A DNA stretch of 64,000 nucleotides, taken from contig JAOAAU010000147.1 in the NCBI GenBank assembly GCA_026418695.1, positions 23,743 to 87,742 of the forward strand, written 5' to 3'. The notes below the pieces were generated by a model. It saw only the letters and a program-made list of their open reading frames with translations. It had not been told where the DNA came from and made no database searches. The stretch is from Clostridia bacterium (lineage in GTDB: Bacteria; Bacillota; Clostridia; Acetivibrionales; JAFADI01). This document shows positions 26,591 through 34,746 of the stretch, piece after piece. A program made the translations under genes and the position numbers. Position 1 is the first letter of the stretch, and each line of letters opens with the position of its first letter.

Positions 26591-28402
26591 CTAAACCAGC
26601 AGCTCCTCATTTTCAGATTGATCACTTGCTAACGGTATGCGAATCCAAATGCTAGTCCCTTGGTTTTCTGCACTTTTTATATCAAAAGATATCTTATCTC
26701 CGTAATACAACTTAAGTCGCCTGTAAATATTCCTTAAACCAATGCTTTCAGCGGTTTTTTCGGGTTTCGAAATATCAGCTAGAATCCCATTGACCCTTTC
26801 CTCAGTAATTCCGATTCCATTATCTTCGACCCTTACAACAACGTGCTTAGCTTCAAGGCAGACTTGAACCTGAATCCGCCCAATCCCTTTGATGGTTTGA
26901 ATTCCGTGTTTACAGGCATTTTCCACCAAAGGCTGGATGGTCATTTTGGGGATGATCTGCTGTGAAACCTCTCTGTCCATGTTGATCACATAGTCAAATT
27001 TCTCACCAAACCGGAACTTCTCAATCTTCAGATACATTTCTGTAAAGGTCAATTCCTCCTCTACGGTTACCAGATCATCCTTCCAGCTTAGAAGCCTTCT
27101 GAGCGTTTTGGACAGGTATTTGATCACTTCGGTAATTTCCGTATAACCATTCTTCACCGAAGTCACAAGTAGAGCATTCAGAGTATTAAACAAGAAATGC
27201 GGGTTCATCTGGCTTTGCAGGAAATTCAGTTCCGCGCGGACTCTTTCAAGCTCAAGATCTTTTTTCTGAATTTCCAACTTGTACACATTATTGATTAAGG
27301 TATTGATTTTCGAGGCCATCCGGTTGAAACTGCGGATCAATCCCCCGATTTCGTCCTTTCCTTCCGTCATGCTGATGAGATCAAACTGCTGGTTCTTCGC
27401 CTTTTCCATATGCTTCAACAGCTTTTTAATCCTGTAATTATAGGACCTCAGCATGATAATCACCAGAAACGATGAAATCACGGTACTGATGATGGCTAGA
27501 AATACTACGTAGCTTCTTGCCCTGTTCATTGCCCTGACAATGGATGTTTTATCAGCGATCCCCACCAATCTCCATCCTTTGATATATTCCGCATTTCCGA
27601 GGGCACGATCAAATAACATCTCTTTTTCCTGCTTATCACTTCGCCGTTTTAGCTCAATGTCTTTAAAAAGACCGTTTTCCAAACTTCGATTTGTAGCACA
27701 GGCAATCCGGCCTTCCGAATCCAGAAGAAACAGCTCCAGGTAAGAAGATTCCCTGTTGAATATCCAATACAGCGGTGTCAGGTTAATATCAATTTTTACA
27801 ATCATATCCGTTGAATTTTCCGTTGGATAGTCATTCAGTTTCTTCAGAACGCTGATATGCTGAACATATGTGTTGACAGAATTCTCCCATGCTTCCTGGT
27901 AAGTATTCAGTATAATCTTGTTTTGATTCATCATAGCGTCTTTATACCATTGACTGCTCCGAACAGAATCATCAATATTGAAGTAACACCCTCCATTCAG
28001 TATGGTTGGGTTATTGGCGTATATTCGGAGATTTCCGATCTGACTGTATATAGGGATAAATTTTGCAAACTTTTCCCGGAGTATCCGGTCGTAGACTTCA
28101 TAAAACTCACTTTCGTCCGCATATCTTCTGTCCAGCGCTTCATACACTATCCGATCAGTAGAGATGGAATAGCTCGCGTATACGCATCCGTCGATCAATG
28201 CAATGATGTCCGATCTAGCCCGGTCCATGGAGATCCTGAGGTTTTCTTCCTCCCTTTCCCTGGCCGTATTGGACAGATTATCAAGGAATATCAGATTGAT
28301 TGTAATAATCGGGACCAAAACACATAAAAGGTAAATCAAAAGAAATTTGTAATTCAATGCGATATCATTAATTCTATTTATAAATGCTCCTCGTACTTTC
28401 AT
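26591..28402 (-). CDS. Sensor histidine kinase (YesM-like)
   Basis: About 603 residues. Helices near 20-42 and 295-317 enclose an extracytoplasmic sensor; a HAMP region follows, then the His_kinase motif with acceptor His in PHFLFNTLNA and an HATPase domain with VENACKHG. The frame opens at a TTG (28417) without a ribosome site; the ATG at 28402, preceded by a purine-rich GGGGGAAAAAGGA, is preferred. It starts about 18 bases after one response regulator and ends exactly where the other begins. Confidence 0.9.
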   Translation of the reverse strand: MKVRGAFINRINDIALNYKFLLIYLLCVLVPIITINLIFLDNLSNTAREREEENLRISMDRARSDIIALIDGCVYASYSISTDRIVYEALDRRYADESEFYEVYDRILREKFAKFIPIYSQIGNLRIYANNPTILNGGCYFNIDDSVRSSQWYKDAMMNQNKIILNTYQEAWENSVNTYVQHISVLKKLNDYPTENSTDMIVKIDINLTPLYWIFNRESSYLELFLLDSEGRIACATNRSLENGLFKDIELKRRSDKQEKEMLFDRALGNAEYIKGWRLVGIADKTSIVRAMNRARSYVVFLAIISTVISSFLVIIMLRSYNYRIKKLLKHMEKAKNQQFDLISMTEGKDEIGGLIRSFNRMASKINTLINNVYKLEIQKKDLELERVRAELNFLQSQMNPHFLFNTLNALLVTSVKNGYTEITEVIKYLSKTLRRLLSWKDDLVTVEEELTFTEMYLKIEKFRFGEKFDYVINMDREVSQQIIPKMTIQPLVENACKHGIQTIKGIGRIQVQVCLEAKHVVVRVEDNGIGITEERVNGILADISKPEKTAESIGLRNIYRRLKLYYGDKISFDIKSAENQGTSIWIRIPLASDQSENEELLV

Positions 28403-28420
28403 TCCTTTTTCCCCCAAGCT

Positions 28421-30034
28421 TTATATAGATTTATCCTTTATCACCGGGGTTGCCTTTTGGCCAGCCCAATTCCTTTTATAGTCTGAAGGCAGGCATTTGG
28501 TGATGGCTTTAAACTTGGCTGTGAAGTACTCGGCATCATGATAACCGACCGTCTGTGCTATTTCATTCATTTTCATAGGGGTTCTTTGAAGCAGCTTCTT
28601 TGCTTCACCGATTCGGACAAAATGCAGATACTCATTGAACGACATCCCTGTATTTTTCTTAAACAGCTGTCCAAGATAGACCGGGTTCAAATAAAACTGT
28701 TTTGCCAGTTCTTGAAGCTTCAAATCCTCTGAGTAATGAAGGAGAATATACTGTTTTATCTCTGAAATAACATCTTTCGTTGTTTCTTGAGGAGATTGTT
28801 CAAATTTTTCTATGAGTCGCTTGCAAAATTGCAAACATCCTTTTTTTAATTTTGCCAGGGTTGTACTTTCCATGTCCTGATTGAATTCCAGAAGTTCCTC
28901 AGATAGGCCCTCCATACTTCCATTTCTGCTTCGTACAAGCTGAATCCCTTCAAACTGCAGGTTGTTTACAAACATTTTTACTGTTTCCGGAGCAGTGAAA
29001 CTCTTTGAAAAGCTGCTGAATACCTGATCAATTTTTCTGTGGAGTCCTTCCATATTTCCATTTCTGATATCTTCCCGCATTCCACTGGCATCTATGTCAC
29101 AAAGGTCATAACATAGAGGTGTACCCCGAACTTCTTTATAGTTGATAGTACTGTCTTCTCCTTTAAAAAATTTGTACTTTAGTGCCAAGGAAGCTTGTTC
29201 ATATACTTTTTGTAAAGATTCTATTCCCTTCACCTCATCACTGATGGCTACAGATATGCTGCTTCGAAATTCATTCATGATCTTTTCTCGAATTTGCTGA
29301 ATGCAGGTTTCCAGTGAAAAAGCTCCTTTCATTCCTTTATTCGCAAGGATGAAAAACCTTCCTTCATTGTCTTCAAACAAATGCAAGACATTCCTTAGCC
29401 CCAAAACATCTTTAATTGCAGATGAAATCCTCTTTTTCCGCTCCAAGACCTCGACTCTCTCTGCATCTCTGGAGTCTCGAGCCGGATGATCCAATTCTAT
29501 AAGCACACATTGAATTGCTTCTTCATCTCCGATATCCAGTATGAATTTGATTCTCTTATACAGGGATTGTTTTTTTTCTCCATGAATTATTCGATATACA
29601 TCATTGTTGATAATAAAAGCCAGCTGCTGATTGGTTGCTTCTTCTGACAAATATGCCTCACGAAGTTGTTTTGCAACTCTGTTGATAACAGTATTCAGTT
29701 CTTCATCATCCAGGGGCTTAAGAATATAATCGCTTACACTATACCGCATGGCGGCTTGTATATAGGAAAACTCATCATATCCGCTCAGGATGATGAACTT
29801 TGAACAGATCATGGCGGACTGGGAAACAGTTTTTATCAACTGCAGGCCATCCATGGCCGGCATTCTGATGTCTGTGATGACTAAATGGGGATTGCATGCT
29901 TTTATAATCTCTAACGCATCTTCTCCATTGGTTGCCTCACCACAAATGGAGAAGCCATAACGTCCCCAATCCACCATGATTTTCAATCCTTCAAGGACAG
30001 AGGGTTCATCATCTATCAGAAGCACCTTAAACAA
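28421..30034 (-). CDS. YesN-type response regulator (receiver + AraC HTH), first gene of operon
   Basis: 537 residues with receiver (IDDE pocket, Asp55 in ITDIRMP) and C-terminal AraC HTH. The start is a TTG at 30034 with a strong AGGAAGGTG 8 bases upstream and no usable ATG nearby. It is paralogous to the regulator at 24992. Two regulators served by one kinase could form heterodimers or split control between operons. A perfect 15-base palindrome lies in its upstream region. Confidence 0.9.
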   Translation of the reverse strand: MFKVLLIDDEPSVLEGLKIMVDWGRYGFSICGEATNGEDALEIIKACNPHLVITDIRMPAMDGLQLIKTVSQSAMICSKFIILSGYDEFSYIQAAMRYSVSDYILKPLDDEELNTVINRVAKQLREAYLSEEATNQQLAFIINNDVYRIIHGEKKQSLYKRIKFILDIGDEEAIQCVLIELDHPARDSRDAERVEVLERKKRISSAIKDVLGLRNVLHLFEDNEGRFFILANKGMKGAFSLETCIQQIREKIMNEFRSSISVAISDEVKGIESLQKVYEQASLALKYKFFKGEDSTINYKEVRGTPLCYDLCDIDASGMREDIRNGNMEGLHRKIDQVFSSFSKSFTAPETVKMFVNNLQFEGIQLVRSRNGSMEGLSEELLEFNQDMESTTLAKLKKGCLQFCKRLIEKFEQSPQETTKDVISEIKQYILLHYSEDLKLQELAKQFYLNPVYLGQLFKKNTGMSFNEYLHFVRIGEAKKLLQRTPMKMNEIAQTVGYHDAEYFTAKFKAITKCLPSDYKRNWAGQKATPVIKDKSI

Positions 30035-30149
30035 TACCGTTCACCTTCCTAAACCGTCCAACGCAATCCAATGTAAAAAAGTTCTGTACGTAAGGCATAA
30101 CGAAGATTGCATTAAATTCTGCTTTGTAATCTATCTTCAAAGGCTATAT

Positions 30150-30173
30150 TGTAAATAATTTACATTTATTATA
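30150..30173 (-). promoter_or_regulatory. -10 box with downstream palindromic operator for the second sugar operon
   Basis: TATAAT (read leftward, 30173-30168) is followed at once by the palindrome TGTAAAT-A-ATTTACA at 30164-30150, which would cover the transcription start. No good -35 is seen. The rest of the 30035-30342 gap holds a terminator and no gene. Confidence 0.5.
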
Positions 30174-30245
30174 CAGGATGTCTACAGAAAGTTTGTGTAT
30201 TTTTTTGACGTCTTGAGAGTATTTTTTTGCAGCAATAATAAAGAA

Positions 30246-30276
30246 AAGCCCGTAGGTTTAAAAACCTTACGGGCTT
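30246..30276 (-). terminator. Terminator of the sigma/anti-sigma operon
   Basis: AAGCCCGTA(A)GGTTT pairs with its complement; read leftward it ends in CTTTTCTTTATTATTG. About 66 bases past the stop of the anti-sigma candidate. Confidence 0.85.
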
Positions 30277-30342
30277 CATTCAACAACACTTATTTAAGTG
30301 TTATCCTTTCAGATGCTGGGTATAATACACCTGCAATTAATG

Positions 30343-31188
30343 CTATTTGCTGGATTCTATCATTGATTTAGCAGCCACCTCAAGTGTATCTAGATTTAGG
30401 TCTCCCAAATCGGATAGAATGTAATACAATCCACCCTGTTCCCATACAATGGCGTGCATGGTTTTAATCTCTTTGGGCGGCCTGGTCACGTCATTTTCAA
30501 AAGCGCCTTCCCCTTTGGCGATATTCTCGTAGATGGGCATCGGCTGTTCACAATAAACCAATGTTTTGTTTCCTAGCTTTATTTCCTGTCTGTTATCCCC
30601 TTTATCCTTCAGGTTCATATACTCAGGGCTTGGGTAATCTATTTCCTGAAGGAATATCAAGGATTTATCCTTCTTAAAAATAGCATTGATCCCCTTTTTA
30701 CTGGAATCATCCCAGGTGATAACCCCTTTTCCATCCAGGACAAACCCACCTTTCAGACTGGATGGTATTTTATCCGCAAAACCCACTTCCTTGGTCATAT
30801 CCTTGTTTTCAGGATTTTTTGACATTAACGTAGTCGTAGTATGCATCTCCGCCCTGTCATCCGGAATTTGAACCGCTTTATACTTCCCGTCCTCCCCTTT
30901 TACTACGGTATAAATCATGGAAACGGCCTGCTGAGCCATGGCTCTTACCGGCTGAACAAATGCCACAACGAGCGCGAGAGCAATAATTGCACAGGATGCT
31001 GTTGCAATTGTTCTCCCAACAACTGAATGCTTGAATAATTTATAATTTGAATTCATCCTATACCCCTCACTTTTTGCTTTTAATCTGGATTTTGCTCCGA
31101 CCAGCGGCCCATTGCCAAGTTCAAAACCGCTTTCCCCTTCTGTCAGGGCATTCTTGATCAACTTCTCAAACTGCATCTCATTATTCAT
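30343..31188 (-). CDS. Membrane anti-sigma factor candidate (DUF4367-like outer domain)
   Basis: 281-residue single-pass membrane protein: about 58 cytoplasmic residues, one helix near 60-78, and a ~200-residue extracytoplasmic domain resembling DUF4367. Its gene overlaps the ECF sigma factor gene by 8 bases, the usual arrangement of an ECF sigma with its membrane-bound inhibitor. The ATG at 31188 has AAAGGAG about 10 bases upstream; the frame extends to 31281 inside the sigma gene, without support. No canonical zinc-binding ZAS motif (HxxxCxxC) is seen in the cytoplasmic part, so sequestration would differ from ZAS anti-sigmas. Confidence 0.75.
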   Translation of the reverse strand: MNNEMQFEKLIKNALTEGESGFELGNGPLVGAKSRLKAKSEGYRMNSNYKLFKHSVVGRTIATASCAIIALALVVAFVQPVRAMAQQAVSMIYTVVKGEDGKYKAVQIPDDRAEMHTTTTLMSKNPENKDMTKEVGFADKIPSSLKGGFVLDGKGVITWDDSSKKGINAIFKKDKSLIFLQEIDYPSPEYMNLKDKGDNRQEIKLGNKTLVYCEQPMPIYENIAKGEGAFENDVTRPPKEIKTMHAIVWEQGGLYYILSDLGDLNLDTLEVAAKSMIESSK

Positions 31189-31777
31189 GGATTGCACACT
31201 CCTTTCCAAGGTATCGTACTCTCTCAAACGAACCACTTCCAAAGCTTCCTTTGAGTTCCTTCTCCAATTCTTTTTTTGCATAATGCAACCGGGATTTTAC
31301 CGTCCCTTGGAAACATTTCATTACCTCTGCAATTTCTTTAATCGACAGCCCATTATAGTAATAAAGAATGATGACTGTACGCATCTCCGGCTTCAACCTG
31401 CCGATGGCATTTCTTACGAATCGGCTTGCTTCATTGGCTTCTACGACTTCGGTGATATCGATCCCGGAATCAACTTGTTCCTTCATACTATCAGACAGGC
31501 TGTCTGCTGCTGTTTTCTTTTCTTTTCCTACCATATGCCAGCATTTTCTGATGAGGATGCGGTTGAACCAAACCGGAAACACTTCTGGCCTCCGAAGCTT
31601 TTTAATATCCCTAAAGCATTCAAAAAAAGCTTCCTGTAGGATATCCTCGGCAACATCCCTGCGTCCTGAAATAAGATATGCCGTCCAAAGCGCCTTTTTC
31701 CCCAGCACTTTGTAGAGCTCGTCAAAAGCATCCTCCTCTTCTTTCTGGCAACGCTGTATTAAATCTGCATCAATCAT
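31181..31777 (-). CDS. ECF-type RNA polymerase sigma factor
   Basis: 198 residues. Region 2 (about 10-75) contains the AEDILQEAFFECF core-binding stretch; region 4 (about 115-165) carries the HTH around GLSIKEIAEVM with GTVKSRLHYAKK. No region 3 is present, as expected for ECF sigmas. AAAGGAG lies 7 bases before the ATG at 31777. Followed with overlap by a membrane protein likely to be its anti-sigma. The trigger is probably an envelope signal, inferred from the partner's extracytoplasmic domain. Confidence 0.92.
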   Translation of the reverse strand: MIDADLIQRCQKEEEDAFDELYKVLGKKALWTAYLISGRRDVAEDILQEAFFECFRDIKKLRRPEVFPVWFNRILIRKCWHMVGKEKKTAADSLSDSMKEQVDSGIDITEVVEANEASRFVRNAIGRLKPEMRTVIILYYYNGLSIKEIAEVMKCFQGTVKSRLHYAKKELEKELKGSFGSGSFERVRYLGKECAIHE

Positions 31778-31811
31778 CCTCTGACTCCTTTCAAAAGGTG
31801 CACCTTTCATA

Positions 31812-31844
31812 GATATAAGTGGCAGGAGTACTCCAAAAGGTTCA
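31812..31844 (-). promoter_or_regulatory. Possible self-directed ECF promoter
   Basis: Only about 80 bases lie between the previous terminator stem and the sigma start. Read leftward they hold TGAACCTTTTGG (31844-31833), similar to AACC-type ECF -35 elements, followed about 16 bases on by TATATCTAT. The -35 overlaps the U-run of the neighbouring terminator. Confidence 0.35.
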
Positions 31845-31856
31845 AAAAAAGAGAAA

Positions 31857-31880
31857 ACGCAGGATTTCTCTTTCCTGCGT
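31857..31880 (-). terminator. Terminator of the blaI-like/GH18-LRR operon
   Basis: ACGCAGGA pairs with TCCTGCGT around an 8-base loop and, read leftward, is followed by TTTCTCTTTTTTT. Confidence 0.85.
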
Positions 31881-31937
31881 ACTCATCGCATGCTATTCTT
31901 CAACTTTTACTAAGCCCTCGGTTTTGCACACTTCTTG

Positions 31938-34160
31938 TTATTTTATCGTAAAATCACAATCTTTGATCGTGCTGTAAAAACTCTTTACCGGGCTGTAATC
32001 GCTGATATTGTTGCCGCCCAAATAAAGTGTTTCCAGTCCCTTCATATCCCGAAGACTTGAAATATCCTTGATTTTATTATCCGTCATATAAAGTTTTTTC
32101 ATCTTGGTAAGCTTGCTTAATGCTTTGATATCCTCTATCTGATTCCCGTTCAAAGAAAGTTCCTTCAATTCTTTGAATCCTTCTATCGTACTGATCTCTC
32201 TGATAGAATTTCTCTGCAAATATAAAGTCTCCAGCTTGTTTAAAGCTTTTAAAGAATTAACCTCTGTGACTTTATTATTGGCCAGACTCAGATACTTCAA
32301 GTTGTTCAGCTGACTCAGCGGCTTGATGTCCCCGATCTTGTTTCCTTCCAGACACAGCTCCTGTAAACTGTTCAAATTGCTTAGGCTCGAGATATCCTGG
32401 ATTCTATTCAGGCTCAGGTATAACTTGCTCAGTTTTGTCAGGCTGTTCAGCGTACTGATACCGGTGATCTGATTCTCCCTCAGATACAGTTCTCTTAGGT
32501 CTTTAAGTCCGGATAAAGCGTCTACCTTGGAAACTGCATTCCCGTTTAATGAAAGAACCTGCAGCTTTGTTAACCCCTTCAATGGAGCAATGTCGGAAAT
32601 CTGATTCCTCTGCAGATATAAAGCTTTCAGATTCACCAGGGAGCTTAGCGGACTGATATTTGTGATGCCGCTGCTTTGGGCATCCAGGTATTCCAAATTC
32701 ACAAGATACTTTAAATCGCTAATGTCTGAAACTCCTGCTGGTAGCTTGAACCGGTAGATACTTTCCAGTTCGCTCCTATTAATGCTTCCAGAATCCTTGG
32801 AAAGCTTGCTTCTTATTGCTTCCTCCAGCTTTTTATCTTTAAACTGCACCATATCACCCTGTTTTATTCCTGAAGCGCCTTTACTCTTAACTTCCTTCAG
32901 AATGTTTTCCCACACATCCAGGTGATAGCTCTTCCCGTTTGTATCATTATAGTCAGGAATATTTCCTATACCCCACAAGGAGATTCCACCCAGTTGATAG
33001 GTTTTGGCAAGATTGATTTTTGAAGCGATGCTGATGCTGTCTTCATAAACGAGAATATTGTATGTCTTATCCTGTTTGTTAAAATACTCAATAAACGGGC
33101 TTTGAAGTTCGTTATTGAACCCGCGTCCGATACCAATTCCATTTCCATCCGCATTATCTATTCTTTTTTTAATCATCGCATAGGTTGGCGTCAGCTTGAT
33201 ATCCTTGCTGACATTTGTATCTTCCAGTTGGTTCCATGCACTCCCATCCGGCAGGTCAAATCTCCACTGGGCACTGTCAAAGGCAATCTGCAGCCAGACC
33301 TTATTCATTTCTGTACTGGAAATACTGTTTTTAACATCTTCCAAAGCCATCCGGACTTTTCCCGCAGGGGCCGGACTGTCAATTGGCTCCAATGTATTAA
33401 AGCCGGTATACATAGCTACTTCACTCTTTTTTAATGCAGTAGAAGGTTCATAATCATGGGCCATAACGATCATACGGTCAGCTATCTTAACGATTTCCTT
33501 ATAATCAAAGCCATCGTAATAGATGCGGGGATTGACTGCAACATACAGCATCTTATTGATTTTATCCAGTTCTCCGTTCAATTCCTTTAAGAATAGATTA
33601 AAGTAGCTGCTGATCGGCTGATTGTTATATAGGATCTTATTTCCCTGATCATCCGTATTTCTTAATCCTTCAAAGTCAACCACCACGCCGTCATAATACA
33701 GGGATTGATCTTTTCCGATATCCTGTTTCAGAAGATTGATAACCGCCTGTACAGCCTTCCCTCTGCTGCTTGCATCCGGAAGAATACGCTCTGCGTTATA
33801 TCCATCTGTAAAAATGTTGATTTGAATGGATTTGCCTTTACTCTTTGCGAACTTGACCGGTTTTAGATAATCCTCCGGATAGTAAAACATCGTATTGTCA
33901 TTTCGACCTTTGGTGGTTGTTACCGATTCAAGGTCATTGTAGAAAAGCCTGCCCCATGCAAAAGTAACGGAATCGAGACGCTCCATATACTTTTCGAGTT
34001 CAGGCGAATAGCTTAAGCCTGTAGGATAAAACGCATGCAGTTCCGAGCCGTTTGGTGTACCGCCTTGATCTGCACCTTGTGCAAATATGGATCCAATAGA
34101 TGTGCTGCAAACAAAAATACTGATGAATATGTAAAGTAACACCCTCAATTTCTTATTCAT
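31938..34160 (-). CDS. Secreted GH18-like protein with C-terminal leucine-rich repeats
   Basis: 740 residues: signal peptide to about 28, a GH18-type barrel at about 43-425, then some eleven 22-residue internalin-type leucine-rich repeats from about 440 to the end (pattern LxxLxLxxNxIxDIxxL). The chitinase-family signature survives as DGVVVDFEG with Asp157, Asp162 and the acid Glu164, so hydrolase activity on peptidoglycan or a chitin-like glycan is possible. No sortase motif or S-layer domain is seen. The ATG at 34160 follows a GGGGGA site and the stop of the BlaI-like gene. The repeats suggest protein binding at the cell surface. Confidence 0.85.
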   Translation of the reverse strand: MNKKLRVLLYIFISIFVCSTSIGSIFAQGADQGGTPNGSELHAFYPTGLSYSPELEKYMERLDSVTFAWGRLFYNDLESVTTTKGRNDNTMFYYPEDYLKPVKFAKSKGKSIQINIFTDGYNAERILPDASSRGKAVQAVINLLKQDIGKDQSLYYDGVVVDFEGLRNTDDQGNKILYNNQPISSYFNLFLKELNGELDKINKMLYVAVNPRIYYDGFDYKEIVKIADRMIVMAHDYEPSTALKKSEVAMYTGFNTLEPIDSPAPAGKVRMALEDVKNSISSTEMNKVWLQIAFDSAQWRFDLPDGSAWNQLEDTNVSKDIKLTPTYAMIKKRIDNADGNGIGIGRGFNNELQSPFIEYFNKQDKTYNILVYEDSISIASKINLAKTYQLGGISLWGIGNIPDYNDTNGKSYHLDVWENILKEVKSKGASGIKQGDMVQFKDKKLEEAIRSKLSKDSGSINRSELESIYRFKLPAGVSDISDLKYLVNLEYLDAQSSGITNISPLSSLVNLKALYLQRNQISDIAPLKGLTKLQVLSLNGNAVSKVDALSGLKDLRELYLRENQITGISTLNSLTKLSKLYLSLNRIQDISSLSNLNSLQELCLEGNKIGDIKPLSQLNNLKYLSLANNKVTEVNSLKALNKLETLYLQRNSIREISTIEGFKELKELSLNGNQIEDIKALSKLTKMKKLYMTDNKIKDISSLRDMKGLETLYLGGNNISDYSPVKSFYSTIKDCDFTIK

Positions 34161-34161
34161 T

Positions 34162-34548
34162 TCAATCCCCCTCTTCCTCACTCTTACTGTCTAAAATCTG
34201 TTTAAGCTCTTCGATTTCGGCTTTGGATAATTTCCGGTCTTCAATGAATTTGGCAACCATCACATTCAAAGCGCCATCATAAATCCGATCCAGGAACGAT
34301 TGACTTTCCGCTTTCACACACTCGTCTTCGGAAACAATAGGATAATATAGATAGCTGCGGCCATCCTTTTCAAAGTCCACTGCTTTTTTATTGACCAGCC
34401 TGTTAATTAAAGTCTTTACGGTTTTTGGCTTCCAGTTGGCGACACCTTCAAGTCTATCGATGACCACACTGGCTGAAATAGGAGATTGGGTCCAGAGAAT
34501 TTTCATGACCTGCCACTCCGTATCTGAGATTCTTGGTACTTTCGACAT
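34162..34548 (-). CDS. BlaI/MecI/CopY-family repressor
   Basis: 128-residue winged-helix repressor with the family's opening ISDTEWQVMKILW, the recognition region WKPKTVKTLINRLV and a C-terminal dimerisation half. Such repressors normally answer a BlaR1-type membrane protease, or copper for CopY; no M56 protease gene lies next to it and no CopY metal motif (CxC) is seen. It is co-transcribed with the GH18-LRR gene, whose start lies 1 base past its stop. GGGGG lies about 6 bases before the ATG at 34548; a GTG at 34569 lacks a site. Confidence 0.88.
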   Translation of the reverse strand: MSKVPRISDTEWQVMKILWTQSPISASVVIDRLEGVANWKPKTVKTLINRLVNKKAVDFEKDGRSYLYYPIVSEDECVKAESQSFLDRIYDGALNVMVAKFIEDRKLSKAEIEELKQILDSKSEEEGD

Positions 34549-34591
34549 CACGACCCCCATCGATTTCACTTGTAATCTTTAGCCTATTCAT

Positions 34592-34620
34592 AGTATAAAT
34601 ACCAAAAATAGGTTTGTCAA
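34592..34620 (-). promoter_or_regulatory. Consensus promoter of the blaI-like operon
   Basis: Read leftward: perfect -35 TTGACA (34620-34615), 17-base spacer, -10 TATACT (34597-34592). CCTATT/AATAGG arms flank the spacer and -10, a weak candidate operator. The strength of the core promoter implies that the operon is normally held off by a repressor. Confidence 0.8.
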
Positions 34621-34699
34621 GCTCATCAATTTAAGAATTTTGTAAGAATTTCATCCACAAATTTGTAAAAAAGCTTATATACAATAAACCTGTGTTTAG

Positions 34700-34725
34700 A
34701 AAGGAGGACACAAAATGATATAATG
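34700..34725 (+). other. Two-codon leader ORF before the response regulator
   Basis: AAAGGAGG at 34700-34707 is followed after 7 bases by ATG-ATA-TAA (34715-34723). The stop overlaps an ATG (34723) in frame with the response regulator. A ribosome loading here would translate Met-Ile and could restart; the better start for the regulator is at 34747. Confidence 0.4.
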
Positions 34726-34746
34726 TTTCCAGAAAGGATGAGGTTA

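Noticed and set aside
32000..32850. Tandem DNA repeat or CRISPR-like array
   Set aside because: The periodicity of 66 bases is explained by 22-residue leucine-rich repeats; the DNA units are not near-identical and no spacers exist.
34162..34548. CopY copper repressor
   Set aside because: No CxC metal motif and no copper transporter or chaperone nearby; only the shared BlaI/CopY fold is supported.
34718..34723. TATAAT as the -10 box of the response regulator
   Set aside because: No -35 element lies 16-18 bases upstream and a strong ribosome site precedes it, so it is more likely transcribed; not excluded without start-site mapping.
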